A stretch of 64,000 bases of DNA from contig OZ257137.1 of assembly GCA_965279115.1 (NCBI GenBank), positions 2,604,001-2,668,000 of the forward strand, written 5' to 3'. The notes under the pieces were generated by a model, which made no database searches, was not told the DNA's origin, and saw only the letters and a program-made list of their open reading frames with translations. Every line of letters starts with the position of its first letter. Positions within the stretch are counted from its first letter, which is position 1. Both the position numbers and the translations under genes were made by a program. Positions 33,114 through 43,073 of the stretch are shown here, in pieces. Origin of the DNA: JAEUOS01 sp965279115 (GTDB lineage Bacteria > Pseudomonadota > Gammaproteobacteria > Burkholderiales > JAEUOS01).

Positions 33114-33153
33114 CGCAGGCTTTTGTTTTTCCACGTCTTTTTGGAGAAAAGTG

Positions 33154-33513
33154 ATGCCAATTTATGCTTACCGCTGCGAAGATTGCGGGCATGCGCAGGA
33201 CTTTCTGCAAAAAATGAGCGACCCGCTGATTGATGCCTGCCCTTCCTGCGCCTCGAAGAACTTCAGAAAACAGGTGACCGCTGCCGGCTTTCAGTTGAAG
33301 GGCGGCGGCTGGTACGTCACCGACTTCCGCGACAACGGCAAGAAGGACGCGAAGAAATCCCCTGACGCTGGCAGCGATGCCAAGTCCGGTGAGGCGAAGT
33401 CAGGCGACGCGAAAGCCGAAACCAAATCTGCGGAGTCGAGTCCTGCGCCTGCTGCCAGCACGCCTGCCGCCGCACCTGCTCCTTCTTCCGGCGGCGACAC
33501 CAAGGCTGCCTGA
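33154..33513 (+). CDS. FmdB-family zinc-ribbon protein
   Basis: A 119-residue protein. The N-terminal FmdB zinc ribbon (about residues 1-45) has two Cys pairs, CEDC and CPSC. The remainder is a low-complexity Lys/Asp/Ser then Ala/Pro tail. The function is unknown despite the old name as a regulator. ATG 33154 has GGAG 7 bases upstream. The order FmdB - DUF502 - aspS is common in betaproteobacteria. Confidence 0.9.
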   Translation: MPIYAYRCEDCGHAQDFLQKMSDPLIDACPSCASKNFRKQVTAAGFQLKGGGWYVTDFRDNGKKDAKKSPDAGSDAKSGEAKSGDAKAETKSAESSPAPAASTPAAAPAPSSGGDTKAA

Positions 33514-33537
33514 CCCACCCCATTGCGCGCGCTTTCC

Positions 33538-34155
33538 ATGAAACGCTACTTCATCGCAGGTTTGCTGGTGTGGGTGCCGCTTGCGGTCACCATCTGGCTG
33601 ATCCGCTTTCTGGTGACGACCATGGATGGCGTGCTGCCGGAGTGGATGATTCCGGACGTCATCGAGCGCCAGCACATTCCCGGCATGGGGCTGGTGGCGG
33701 TGCTGCTGCTGGTGTTCGCCACCGGCGTGCTGGCGGCCAACTTCATCGGCGAACGGCTGGTGCGGTGGTGGGAGATGCTGCTGGCGCGCATCCCCATCGT
33801 CCGGACCATTTATTCGAGCGTCAAGCAGGTCTCCGACACCATCCTCTCGCCCAACGGCCAGGCTTTCCGCAAGGCGGTGCTTGTGCAGTACCCGCGCCAG
33901 GGCTCCTGGACCATCGCCTTCCTGACCGGCGCGCCCGGCCCCGGGGTGACCGAACACCTGCCGGGCGAGCACGTGAGCGTCTATGTGCCGACCACGCCCA
34001 ACCCGACCTCCGGCTTTTTCCTCCTCATGCCCAAGCGCGAGGTGGTCGAGCTCGACATGACGGTCGATGCGGCCCTCAAGTACATCGTCTCGATGGGCGT
34101 GGTCGCGCCTCCGGCCAGTACGCGCCGGCCGGACCCCGCCGTTTCCAATCCGTGA
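33538..34155 (+). CDS. DUF502-family inner-membrane protein
   Basis: A 205-residue protein with two N-terminal membrane helices (about residues 4-28 and 54-76), then a soluble domain with RIPIVRTIYSSVKQVSD and a conserved VYVPTTPNPTSGFF block typical of DUF502. Function unknown. ATG 33538 gives the usual MKRYFIAGLLVW start; TTG 33523 in frame is the alternative. It sits 19 bases before aspS and is probably co-transcribed. Confidence 0.9.
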   Translation: MKRYFIAGLLVWVPLAVTIWLIRFLVTTMDGVLPEWMIPDVIERQHIPGMGLVAVLLLVFATGVLAANFIGERLVRWWEMLLARIPIVRTIYSSVKQVSDTILSPNGQAFRKAVLVQYPRQGSWTIAFLTGAPGPGVTEHLPGEHVSVYVPTTPNPTSGFFLLMPKREVVELDMTVDAALKYIVSMGVVAPPASTRRPDPAVSNP

Positions 34156-34174
34156 TTGACTGAAAGCTGCACCC

Positions 34175-35956
<1,782 letters not shown>

Positions 35957-35984
35957 CATTGGCATTTCATGCCTTTGGAATCTT

Positions 35985-36009
35985 TGCGGAAATGTGACTT
36001 ATTTCCGCA
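35985..36009 (+). terminator. Possible weak terminator after aspS
   Basis: A 9-base stem (TGCGGAAAT / ATTTCCGCA) with a 7-base loop, followed only by TTT. It is the main structure in the 206-base gap between aspS and the DUF1330 gene; a shorter GGCAT / ATGCC hairpin precedes it. Confidence 0.4.
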
Positions 36010-36162
36010 TTTGCGATCCGGGAAACTCCTTAGACTCAGGAGCCTTCCTACGAATCGCCAAGCCCCTTGCGCCATCCTGCTACAGTTGCGAATCGTCCCC
36101 CGGCACTGCCGAGGCGTGCACGCGCGCAGATGGCGGCTCGTGCGGCGCCCGCGGTTGCGACC

Positions 36163-36783
36163 ATGCCCGCGTTCCTGATCGCCGATATTCGTGTCATCAA
36201 TCGCGACAAGTACGAAGAGTACCGGGTCAAGTTTCGCGCCTGCGTAAAGCGGCACCAGGGCACCTTCGTGGCCGGCGGGCAGGAGCCGCAAGTCGTGCAG
36301 GGTGGATGGCATCCGCCACGCATGCTGGTGGTGGAGTTCGCGCAACGCGCGGATGCCGCCGCGATGATCGCAACCGACGAGTACCGCGCCCTCGAAGTCG
36401 AGCGCGGCAACTGCGCCATGTTCGACATCATCATTGCCGAGGGCATCTCCGCGTCGCGCTATGTCGGCCGCAAGGCCGACCCGGTGCTGGCCATCGCCGA
36501 TACGCGCATCGTGAACCGGCTTGCCTTCGAGGAATTCGGCAGGAGCATCGACGAGGCCGTGCGCGATCATCAGGGGCGCTACCTGGCGGTATGCGATCAG
36601 GTGCGCACCGTGGCGGGCAACTGGGCACCGGCGTTGCTGACGATCATGGAATTCCCGTCCCGCGAGCAGGCCTTGACCGCGCATACCGCCTCGGGCTACG
36701 AGGCCACCCGCGAGCGCGGCAACAATGCGGCGATGATCGACATGGTCATCCTGGCGGGCCGAAAGCCCGGCGAAGCCGTCTGA
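36163..36783 (+). CDS. Double DUF1330 protein
   Basis: A 206-residue protein made of two DUF1330-like halves (about residues 1-100 and 105-200). Both follow the same plan: ADIRVINRDKYEEY / ADTRIVNRLAFEEF, then MLVVEFAQRADAAA / LLTIMEFPSREQAL, then IDM-type ends. Each half is a small ferredoxin-like fold, so the protein may mimic the usual DUF1330 dimer in one chain. Function unknown. It interrupts the usual aspS-nudB neighbourhood. ATG 36163 is the first codon before conserved sequence. Confidence 0.8.
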   Translation: MPAFLIADIRVINRDKYEEYRVKFRACVKRHQGTFVAGGQEPQVVQGGWHPPRMLVVEFAQRADAAAMIATDEYRALEVERGNCAMFDIIIAEGISASRYVGRKADPVLAIADTRIVNRLAFEEFGRSIDEAVRDHQGRYLAVCDQVRTVAGNWAPALLTIMEFPSREQALTAHTASGYEATRERGNNAAMIDMVILAGRKPGEAV

Positions 36784-36859
36784 CGCTGGCCATAGCGCCG
36801 GTTTCGCGCGGGCGCACCGCCGGTCGGCAGACGCGGTGCCGCATGCCTGAGCCGCTGGC

Positions 36860-37309
36860 ATGAGCAGCTTCAAAATCCCGATTTCCGTGCTGGTGGTGAT
36901 CCACACGCCGGCGCTCGACGTGCTTTTGCTGGAACGGCGCAATGCGCCCGGCTTCTGGCAAAGCGTGACCGGCAGCGTCGACCATGAAGCCGAGCCACTG
37001 GTCGAGACTGCGCGCCGGGAGGTCCTGGAGGAAACCGGGATCGATGCCGGCGCCCCCGGGCACCTCCTCACGGACTGGCGCAAGACCAACCGCTACGAGA
37101 TTTACCGTCGCTGGATCAGCCGCTACGGGCCGGGCGTGACCCACAACACCGAACACGTGTTCGGCCTCACCATCCCGGAGCGGGTAGAGCCGGTCTTGAC
37201 CGAGCATCTCGCCTGGGAATGGCTATCGTGGCGCGATGCTGCGGAAAAATGCTTCTCGTGGAGCAATGCGCAGGCCATCCAGGAATTGCCTGATCGCATC
37301 GCGCGATAG
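36860..37309 (+). CDS. nudB: Dihydroneopterin triphosphate diphosphatase (Nudix)
   Basis: A 149-residue Nudix hydrolase. The Nudix box runs from GSVDHEAEPL to REVLEETGI and has one extra residue between G and E, as in other proteobacterial NudB proteins. NudB removes diphosphate from dihydroneopterin triphosphate in folate synthesis. The location close to aspS matches the betaproteobacterial order. A generic nucleoside-triphosphate Nudix enzyme is the alternative. Confidence 0.85.
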   Translation: MSSFKIPISVLVVIHTPALDVLLLERRNAPGFWQSVTGSVDHEAEPLVETARREVLEETGIDAGAPGHLLTDWRKTNRYEIYRRWISRYGPGVTHNTEHVFGLTIPERVEPVLTEHLAWEWLSWRDAAEKCFSWSNAQAIQELPDRIAR

Positions 37310-37451
37310 TGGGCTGAGTGGCATAGCCATTGCGCTTATGCAGAGTGTTTACTCACTAGCTTGACCCCGGAACAAGGAATCCAGGCCATTTCCGGCTAAG
37401 GGTTGTGGCAGGGCTGCCGTTAACACCGATGCGCAAACGGAGAGCCACGCA

Positions 37452-39182
37452 ATGCCTGCAAATTCGAAAATCCTTGTTCTGCCTGCCCGAATGCCGGACT
37501 CCCGTCCGGACACCTGGTCCGGCGAGTTGCTCGACCGCGCTGTTCAGGCCGTGACCCGTTCGCCGACCGGCGTGATCGGCTTTTTCGCGCTCGTGCTGGT
37601 CAGCATGGTGTGGGGCGGCATGTTCGCCCGGATCGAGGACGACCGTGCGCAAACCATCGACAACGTGCGCCGGGACAATGCCAACCTCACCCGCGCCTTT
37701 ACCGAGCATACGGTGCGCACGCTCAAGAGCGTGGATCAGGCGGTGCTGTTCATCAAGCATCAGTACGAAAAATCCAACGGCCGCATCGACATCGCCGAAT
37801 ACGTGCGCGACGGGATGATCGTGAGCCAGATCTTCAACCAGTTGGGCGTGATCGACGAACATGGCATCTACCAGATGTCCAACATGGCCGATTTCAAGCG
37901 CGTCGACCTGTCCGACCGTGAGCACTTCAAGGCCCACGTCGCCCGCGACACCGGCGAGTTGTACATCTCCAAGCCGGTGCTGGGCCGCGCATCCGGCAAG
38001 TGGTCACTGCAACTGACGCGGCGCATCAACAAGCCCGATGGCAGCTTTGGCGGCGTGGTCGTGATCTCGGTGGACCCCTACTACTTTTCCAAGGTCTACA
38101 GCGAACTCGACCTCGGGCGCCAGGGCGTTGCCACGCTGGTGGGGGTCGACGGCATCGTCCGTGCGCGCCAGTCCGGCGGCGACGCGACGGTGGGCCAGAG
38201 TGTGATCGGGTCCCTGTTCTACGAGCACATGAAGCTCGGGGACGCGGGGTTTTTCCTCTCCCCTGGCTCCATCGACAAGACGCCGCGTTTCCTTTCCTAC
38301 CGCAAGCTTGCGGAGTATCCGCTGGTGGTCGCGGTCGGGCAGGGCGAGACCGAGGTCCTTGCGCAGTTCAACGCGCGCCATGATCGCTATATCGCCTGGG
38401 GCGCATTCGCGACCCTGGTCATCCTGGCCTTCGCGGTCTCGGCCGGCTGGTTGATCGCCTCCCTGCAGGCAAGCCGGCGCCGCGCGGAGTCTGCCAACCA
38501 GATGAAATCCGAGTTCCTGGCCAACATGTCGCATGAACTGCGTACCCCGCTGAACGGCATTCTCGGGTTCTCCGAACTGCTGGAACGACGGCTGGGCGCG
38601 ACCAAGGATGGCGAGTGCGCGACGCATATCCGCACCAGCGGCCAGCATCTTCTGGCGATCGTCAACGATGTGCTGGACCTCGCCAAGATCGAGGCTGGCC
38701 GGATGTCGGTGGAGATGAAGGCGGAGAACATTTCGCAAATGGTCGAACTGGTCATCGGCGCGCATGGCGGCGCGGCACGGGAAAAGGGCGTCGCCCTGAC
38801 CTGCGATATCGCCAGCGACGTTCCAGCGACGGTCCAGTGTGACCGGACCCGCATGGTGCAGATCCTCAACAATTTCGTGCACAACGCGATCAAGTTCACC
38901 GACCGCGGCGAGGTCGCCCTGACGGTTCGCCAGGACGGGGAATACGCGCGCTTCGAGGTGCGCGACACCGGATGCGGCATCGCCGAAGCCGCGCATTCCC
39001 GCATCTTCGAACGTTTCAGCCAGGCCGACAACTCGATCACCCGCAAATTCGGCGGCACCGGACTGGGCTTGGCGCTATGCAAGCAACTGGCCGCGCTGAT
39101 GCGCGCGCGCGTCGGTTTCGACTCCCGCGAAGGCGCGGGCTCAACCTTCTGGGTCAGCCTGCGGACTGGAGCCTTGGCATGA
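37452..39182 (+). CDS. Membrane sensor histidine kinase with periplasmic Cache-like domain
   Basis: A 576-residue kinase. TM1 is near residues 37-58, an extracytoplasmic Cache/PDC-like sensor follows to about 315 (YISKPVLGRASGKW, GSFGGVVVISVDPYYF), then TM2 near 318-340. The cytoplasmic part has HisKA with the phosphorylated His361 (NMSHELRTPLNG) and HATPase with N (NNFVHNAIKF), DTGCGI and GTGLGLAL. ATG 37452 has GGAGAG 8 bases upstream. Its TGA overlaps the receiver gene (ATGA), so the two form a pair. The signal is probably a small organic molecule bound outside the membrane. Confidence 0.92.
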   Translation: MPANSKILVLPARMPDSRPDTWSGELLDRAVQAVTRSPTGVIGFFALVLVSMVWGGMFARIEDDRAQTIDNVRRDNANLTRAFTEHTVRTLKSVDQAVLFIKHQYEKSNGRIDIAEYVRDGMIVSQIFNQLGVIDEHGIYQMSNMADFKRVDLSDREHFKAHVARDTGELYISKPVLGRASGKWSLQLTRRINKPDGSFGGVVVISVDPYYFSKVYSELDLGRQGVATLVGVDGIVRARQSGGDATVGQSVIGSLFYEHMKLGDAGFFLSPGSIDKTPRFLSYRKLAEYPLVVAVGQGETEVLAQFNARHDRYIAWGAFATLVILAFAVSAGWLIASLQASRRRAESANQMKSEFLANMSHELRTPLNGILGFSELLERRLGATKDGECATHIRTSGQHLLAIVNDVLDLAKIEAGRMSVEMKAENISQMVELVIGAHGGAAREKGVALTCDIASDVPATVQCDRTRMVQILNNFVHNAIKFTDRGEVALTVRQDGEYARFEVRDTGCGIAEAAHSRIFERFSQADNSITRKFGGTGLGLALCKQLAALMRARVGFDSREGAGSTFWVSLRTGALA

Positions 39183-39526
39183 ACATTCTGGTGGTCGACG
39201 ACAACCGCACCAACCGCATGCTGGCGGAACTGATGCTTGAAGGGCACGGTTGGAACCTGGACGAGGCCAGCAACGGCGACGAAGCCCTGGAGGCGGTGCG
39301 CAACAAGCGCTTCGATGTGATCCTGCTCGACATCAGCATGCCGGGGATGAGCGGGGACGACGTCTGTCGCGAGATCAAGCGGATGGCCGGTGGCCCGCGT
39401 GTGGTGGCGTTCACCGCGCACGTGCTGCCCGACGAAGTCGAACACATCATGGCTGCCGGCTTCGATGGCCTGGTGACCAAGCCTTTCACGCAGGCCCAGT
39501 TGCTCAAGAGCCTGTGGAGTGACTGA
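39179..39526 (+). CDS. Single-domain response regulator (receiver only)
   Basis: A 115-residue CheY-like receiver with the acidic pair D7-D8, the phosphoacceptor Asp51 (LLDISMPG), Thr (FTAH) and Lys (VTKPF). No DNA-binding or enzymatic output domain follows. It overlaps the kinase gene by 4 bases. It probably works through protein contact or as part of a phosphorelay, with the next partner encoded elsewhere. Confidence 0.92.
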   Translation: MNILVVDDNRTNRMLAELMLEGHGWNLDEASNGDEALEAVRNKRFDVILLDISMPGMSGDDVCREIKRMAGGPRVVAFTAHVLPDEVEHIMAAGFDGLVTKPFTQAQLLKSLWSD

Positions 39527-39550
39527 GTGTCCGGCCGCGGGGCCGGACAC
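39527..39550. terminator. Hairpin between convergent genes
   Basis: A perfect 10-base stem (GTGTCCGGCC / GGCCGGACAC) with a 4-base loop starts right after the receiver stop and ends 21 bases from the stop of the convergent hydrolase gene. There is no T-run, but the position suits a shared terminator. Confidence 0.55.
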
Positions 39551-39571
39551 ACTGGAGGCGGTTTCGGTCCG

Positions 39572-40735
39572 CTACCTGTTCATGAAGGTGCGGATCGCGT
39601 CGGCCGCCTTGCCGATGCCCACCACGCCATCCAGGTGACCGCGGTCGCCTTCGATCACGAATACTTCCGCCGTGCCACCCTGGGCGCGGAATTTCTCCGC
39701 GGCCTTGCGTGAAAAATCGGGCGGGAACACCAGGTCCGATGCGGCAGGCACGAACAGGATCTTCGCCTTGATGTTGCCTACCTCGTTCTCGACGTTGTAG
39801 AGCTGGTTGGCCTTTGCCATGTAGATCTTGTTGTTGGCATCCGTGGTGCGCGCGCGCGCCACGGAGGTCTTCTGCAGCACATCCTCGATCTGGAACAGGT
39901 TGCCCATGGCATCGGCCGGCTTCTTGCCTTCGTCGGCCAGCTTGTAGCCGAAGGCCTTCTCGGCCCAGCCCCAATGCCCGGCCGTGAGGGTGACGATTTT
40001 GAGCGCCTGGGTGATGCCGTCGAGCGGCTCGCCGCTGCCGTAATAGTCGCCATTGTTCCATTTCGGGTCCATCTTGATCGGCGCCACCCACAGGTCGAGC
40101 AGCCCCAGTACCCAGGGCGAAATCGAGAATCCCGGGCCGATCACGTGGATCACGCGTTCGACCTCGTTGCCGTAGAGCGCGCCCCACTCCATTGCCTGGA
40201 TGGAACCGCCGGAGGCGCCCGCCACCGCCTTGAACTTCTTCACCCCCAGCGAATCGGTGAGCGCCTTGTGAACGCGCACCGAATCACGCATTGAGACCAC
40301 CGGAAACGCCATCCCGTAGGGTTTGCCGGTGTCGGGATTGATCGACGAGGGCCCGGTGGTGGTGGTATTCGGGTCCTTGGTGTTGAGGTTCGAAAGGGTG
40401 TCGGCGGAGATGACGAAATACCTGTCCGTGTCGATCGGCTTGCCCGGCCCGATGATGCCGTTCCAGTAACCGGGCGCGGCGTCGCTTTCCTTGTACTTGC
40501 CGGCAGCGTGCGAATTGCCGGAATAGAAGTGCGCGACGAAGACCGCGTTGTCACCCGTTGCATTGAGCGTGCCGTAGGTTTCGTAGCCTACCTTCACGTC
40601 CTTGATGGTCTTGCCGCCCACCGTGGTGTAGCTCGCAAGGTTGAACACCTTCTTCTCGACCGGCTTGTCGTAGGCTTGCGCGGCGAGGCAGACAAGCGCG
40701 AGGGCAACGACGAAGACTTTGCGAAGCATATGCAT
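39572..40735 (-). CDS. Exported MetX-like alpha/beta hydrolase
   Basis: A 387-residue alpha/beta-hydrolase of the homoserine O-acetyltransferase (MetX) type but with a signal peptide (LVCLAAQAYD, cleavage near residue 20). The nucleophile Ser is in GASGGS, the acid is Asp in ASDLVFPP and the base is His in RGHLDG. MetX itself is cytoplasmic and acts on homoserine; this exported relative more likely is an esterase or acyltransferase in the periplasm. GGGGGAG 4 bases upstream supports ATG 40735; ATG 40729 is close behind. Confidence 0.83.
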   Translation of the reverse strand: MHMLRKVFVVALALVCLAAQAYDKPVEKKVFNLASYTTVGGKTIKDVKVGYETYGTLNATGDNAVFVAHFYSGNSHAAGKYKESDAAPGYWNGIIGPGKPIDTDRYFVISADTLSNLNTKDPNTTTTGPSSINPDTGKPYGMAFPVVSMRDSVRVHKALTDSLGVKKFKAVAGASGGSIQAMEWGALYGNEVERVIHVIGPGFSISPWVLGLLDLWVAPIKMDPKWNNGDYYGSGEPLDGITQALKIVTLTAGHWGWAEKAFGYKLADEGKKPADAMGNLFQIEDVLQKTSVARARTTDANNKIYMAKANQLYNVENEVGNIKAKILFVPAASDLVFPPDFSRKAAEKFRAQGGTAEVFVIEGDRGHLDGVVGIGKAADAIRTFMNR

Positions 40736-40780
40736 GAGACTCCCCCTTTGTGATTGTGGCAGGCGCACATGATGCACCAC

Positions 40781-40807
40781 TTGACGTCAAGGCGCTTCGG
40801 CTATCAT
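40781..40807 (+). promoter_or_regulatory. Possible promoter/operator of the FAD oxidoreductase gene
   Basis: TTGACG (40781) and TATCAT (40802-40807) with a short 15-base spacer. The -35 lies in a perfect palindrome TTGACGTCAA (40781-40790), a possible operator. Confidence 0.35.
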
Positions 40808-40838
40808 TTTGCGTTTCGCAAACCGCACGGACGTTTCC

Positions 40839-42278
40839 ATGAAGAAAGTCGAAATCAGCGACGAACGCATCCTCAATTCCGACATCTTCGACGAGCGGGA
40901 GGCCCGCGAGGTACGGATGCCCGCGGGCGAATGGTTCGAGCCCGGGCGCAACATCCCGGTGTACCGGCGCTGCGACGTGCTGGTGGTGGGTGGCGGGCCC
41001 TCGGGTACCGCAGCCGCGGTGGCCGCCGCGCGCGAAGGCGCGGACGTGGTGTTGCTGGAGCGCTACAACCACCTGGGCGGCCTGTCCACCGGCGGGCTGG
41101 TGCTGTGGATAGACCGGATGACCGACTGGTCGGGGCAACTGGTGATTCGTGGTTTCGCCGAGCAACTGCTGGACCGCCTGCCCGCAGATGCGATCGCCGG
41201 CCCGGCCAGGGAAGAGTGGGGCTCGCGCGATCCCGGGCGCGCCGCGCACTGGGCGCCACGAACGGCCGCCTATCACGGCGTGGTGACCTGGTCGCCCACC
41301 ATAGACCCCGAACGCCTCAAGCTGGCGTCGCAGGAGATGGTGCTGGAGTCCGGCGTGAAGCTGGTGTATCACTCCTGGGCCTCGGTGCCGGTGGTCGAGA
41401 ATGGCGCCGTGCGCGGCGTGGCCTTCGAGAGCAAGGAAGGGCGCATGGCGCTGATGGCAAAGGTGGTGGTCGACGCCACAGGTGACGGTGACCTCTTTTC
41501 GCGTGCCGGCGCGGCGTTCGAAAACGACATCGAGGAAGGCGACATCCACCACTGCATGAACACCGCCTGGATGTTCGGGGGTGTCGACATGGACCGCTGG
41601 ATCGCCTTCAAGGAGGGGGAACCGGAGGCGCATGCGGCTTTCATGGCGCGCGGCAGGGCCGAGGTCACATTGTTCGAGCGGCCCTTCGTTTCATGGCGCA
41701 ATGACATCGCGCTCTTCATGGGGCCGCGCCAGTCGGGCTATTCCGGCCTCGACATCGACGACCTGACCGCGGTGGAGGTGCGCTCACACCGGCTGATGGA
41801 CGCGCACCTGCGCTTCTTCCGCCAGCATGCGCCGGGCTTCGAGGGCGCCTACCTGATGCTTTCCGCCCCGCAGATCGGCGTGCGCCATACGCGCCGGCTC
41901 AAGGGCACGGGCGCGGTGTTGCGGGCCGACTGGCCGCGCGGTACCGCGTTTGCCGACGAGATCGGCGTCTCGCCCGCGGTGTCGCCGAAGTTCCCCAACA
42001 TCTCGATTCCCTACGGCGCGCTGGTGCCGGTGCGGCTCGAAGGCCTGCTGGCCTGCGGGCGGCATTTGTCATGCGACCGCAACTCGCATGGCTTCATGCG
42101 CGAGATTCCGCAATGCTGGATCACCGGCCAGGCCGCCGGCGCGGCGGCCGCGCTGGCGGTGAAGCAGGGCGTGGAGCCGCGCGCCGTTGACGTGGGCGCG
42201 CTGCAGGCGGCGTTGCTGCGGCAGGGCGCCTATCTGCGCCCGCAAACGGTGGCCACACCGGCCGCGATCGCGGCCTGA
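40839..42278 (+). CDS. FAD-dependent oxidoreductase (FAD_oxidored family)
   Basis: A 479-residue flavoprotein. The FAD-binding Rossmann motif VVGGGPSGTAAAVAAREG-like block is near residues 50-66. DATGDGDLFSRAGA (mid-protein) and a C-terminal LLACGRHLSCDRNSHGFMREIPQCWITGQAAG block are hallmarks of the FAD_oxidored family. No iron-sulfur motifs, no signal peptide. The substrate is unknown. ATG 40839 gives MKKVEISDERI; TTG 40809 in frame is possible. It is convergent with the LytTR regulator 12 bases away. Confidence 0.88.
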   Translation: MKKVEISDERILNSDIFDEREAREVRMPAGEWFEPGRNIPVYRRCDVLVVGGGPSGTAAAVAAAREGADVVLLERYNHLGGLSTGGLVLWIDRMTDWSGQLVIRGFAEQLLDRLPADAIAGPAREEWGSRDPGRAAHWAPRTAAYHGVVTWSPTIDPERLKLASQEMVLESGVKLVYHSWASVPVVENGAVRGVAFESKEGRMALMAKVVVDATGDGDLFSRAGAAFENDIEEGDIHHCMNTAWMFGGVDMDRWIAFKEGEPEAHAAFMARGRAEVTLFERPFVSWRNDIALFMGPRQSGYSGLDIDDLTAVEVRSHRLMDAHLRFFRQHAPGFEGAYLMLSAPQIGVRHTRRLKGTGAVLRADWPRGTAFADEIGVSPAVSPKFPNISIPYGALVPVRLEGLLACGRHLSCDRNSHGFMREIPQCWITGQAAGAAAALAVKQGVEPRAVDVGALQAALLRQGAYLRPQTVATPAAIAA

Positions 42279-42290
42279 CAGGCCGGTCCG

Positions 42291-43073
42291 CTACATCGGC
42301 CGGAACTGTTCCGCGAACACCCGGCTGACGGCAAGGGTTTCGTTGCGCCCCTTCAGTTTCAGGGACACCCGGCCGTTTTCATCGCGCGTCGCCGCGTTTA
42401 CCAAATCAAGGTTGACGATGGTGCCGCGATGGATCTGGCGAAAGCGTGTCGGCGGCAGTTGCGCCAGCAGGTCCTTGAGCGGCGTGCGGATCAGCAATTC
42501 CGCATCGGCGGTGATGACGCTCACGTACTTGTCGGTGGCCTGGAAATAGCAGACCTCCGCCACCGGGACCATGCGGACATTGTTGCCGGTGGCCGCGCGG
42601 ATGAGGGTCAGGTGCTCCTGCGGCGGCGCGGGCGCGGCGCTCAGTACATGCCCGAGCTTGGCCACTAGTGCATTGATGTCCGAGGCCGGTGCCGCCAGTT
42701 GCGCCTTGAGACGTGCCACGCTTTGCGCCAGGCGTGCCGGGTCGACCGGCTTGAGCAGGTAGTCGATGGCAGCCAGATCGAACGCCTTGAGGGCGAATTC
42801 GTCATGGGCGGTCACGAATACCAGGGCGGGTGCCCGCGCGGTCGCCGACATGCGGTCGGCAATCTCGGATGCCACGTCCAGTCCGCTCAGGCCGGGCATG
42901 CGAATATCCAGAAATACCACTTCCGGCGCGAGCGCCTCGATCCGGTCCAACGCCTCGACGCCGTTGGCTGCGATGGCCGCGATGTGGAGCTCCGGCCAGG
43001 CAGCGCGCAAACCGGAGGCCAGCGCCTGGGCGAGCAAGGGTTCGTCTTCTGCAATGACTGCGCGCGGATTCAT
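42291..43073 (-). CDS. LytTR-type response regulator
   Basis: A 260-residue regulator. The receiver domain (1-120) has acidic D10/E9 region and the phosphoacceptor Asp56 (FLDIRMPG). A LytTR DNA-binding domain (about 155-260) has RFRQIHRGTIVNLD and VSRVFAEQF. It pairs with the LytS/AlgZ-type kinase encoded upstream with a 4-base overlap. AlgR/LytR-like proteins control envelope or carbon-use genes; the targets here are unknown, and the co-transcribed small membrane proteins are candidates. Confidence 0.93.
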   Translation of the reverse strand: MNPRAVIAEDEPLLAQALASGLRAAWPELHIAAIAANGVEALDRIEALAPEVVFLDIRMPGLSGLDVASEIADRMSATARAPALVFVTAHDEFALKAFDLAAIDYLLKPVDPARLAQSVARLKAQLAAPASDINALVAKLGHVLSAAPAPPQEHLTLIRAATGNNVRMVPVAEVCYFQATDKYVSVITADAELLIRTPLKDLLAQLPPTRFRQIHRGTIVNLDLVNAATRDENGRVSLKLKGRNETLAVSRVFAEQFRPM

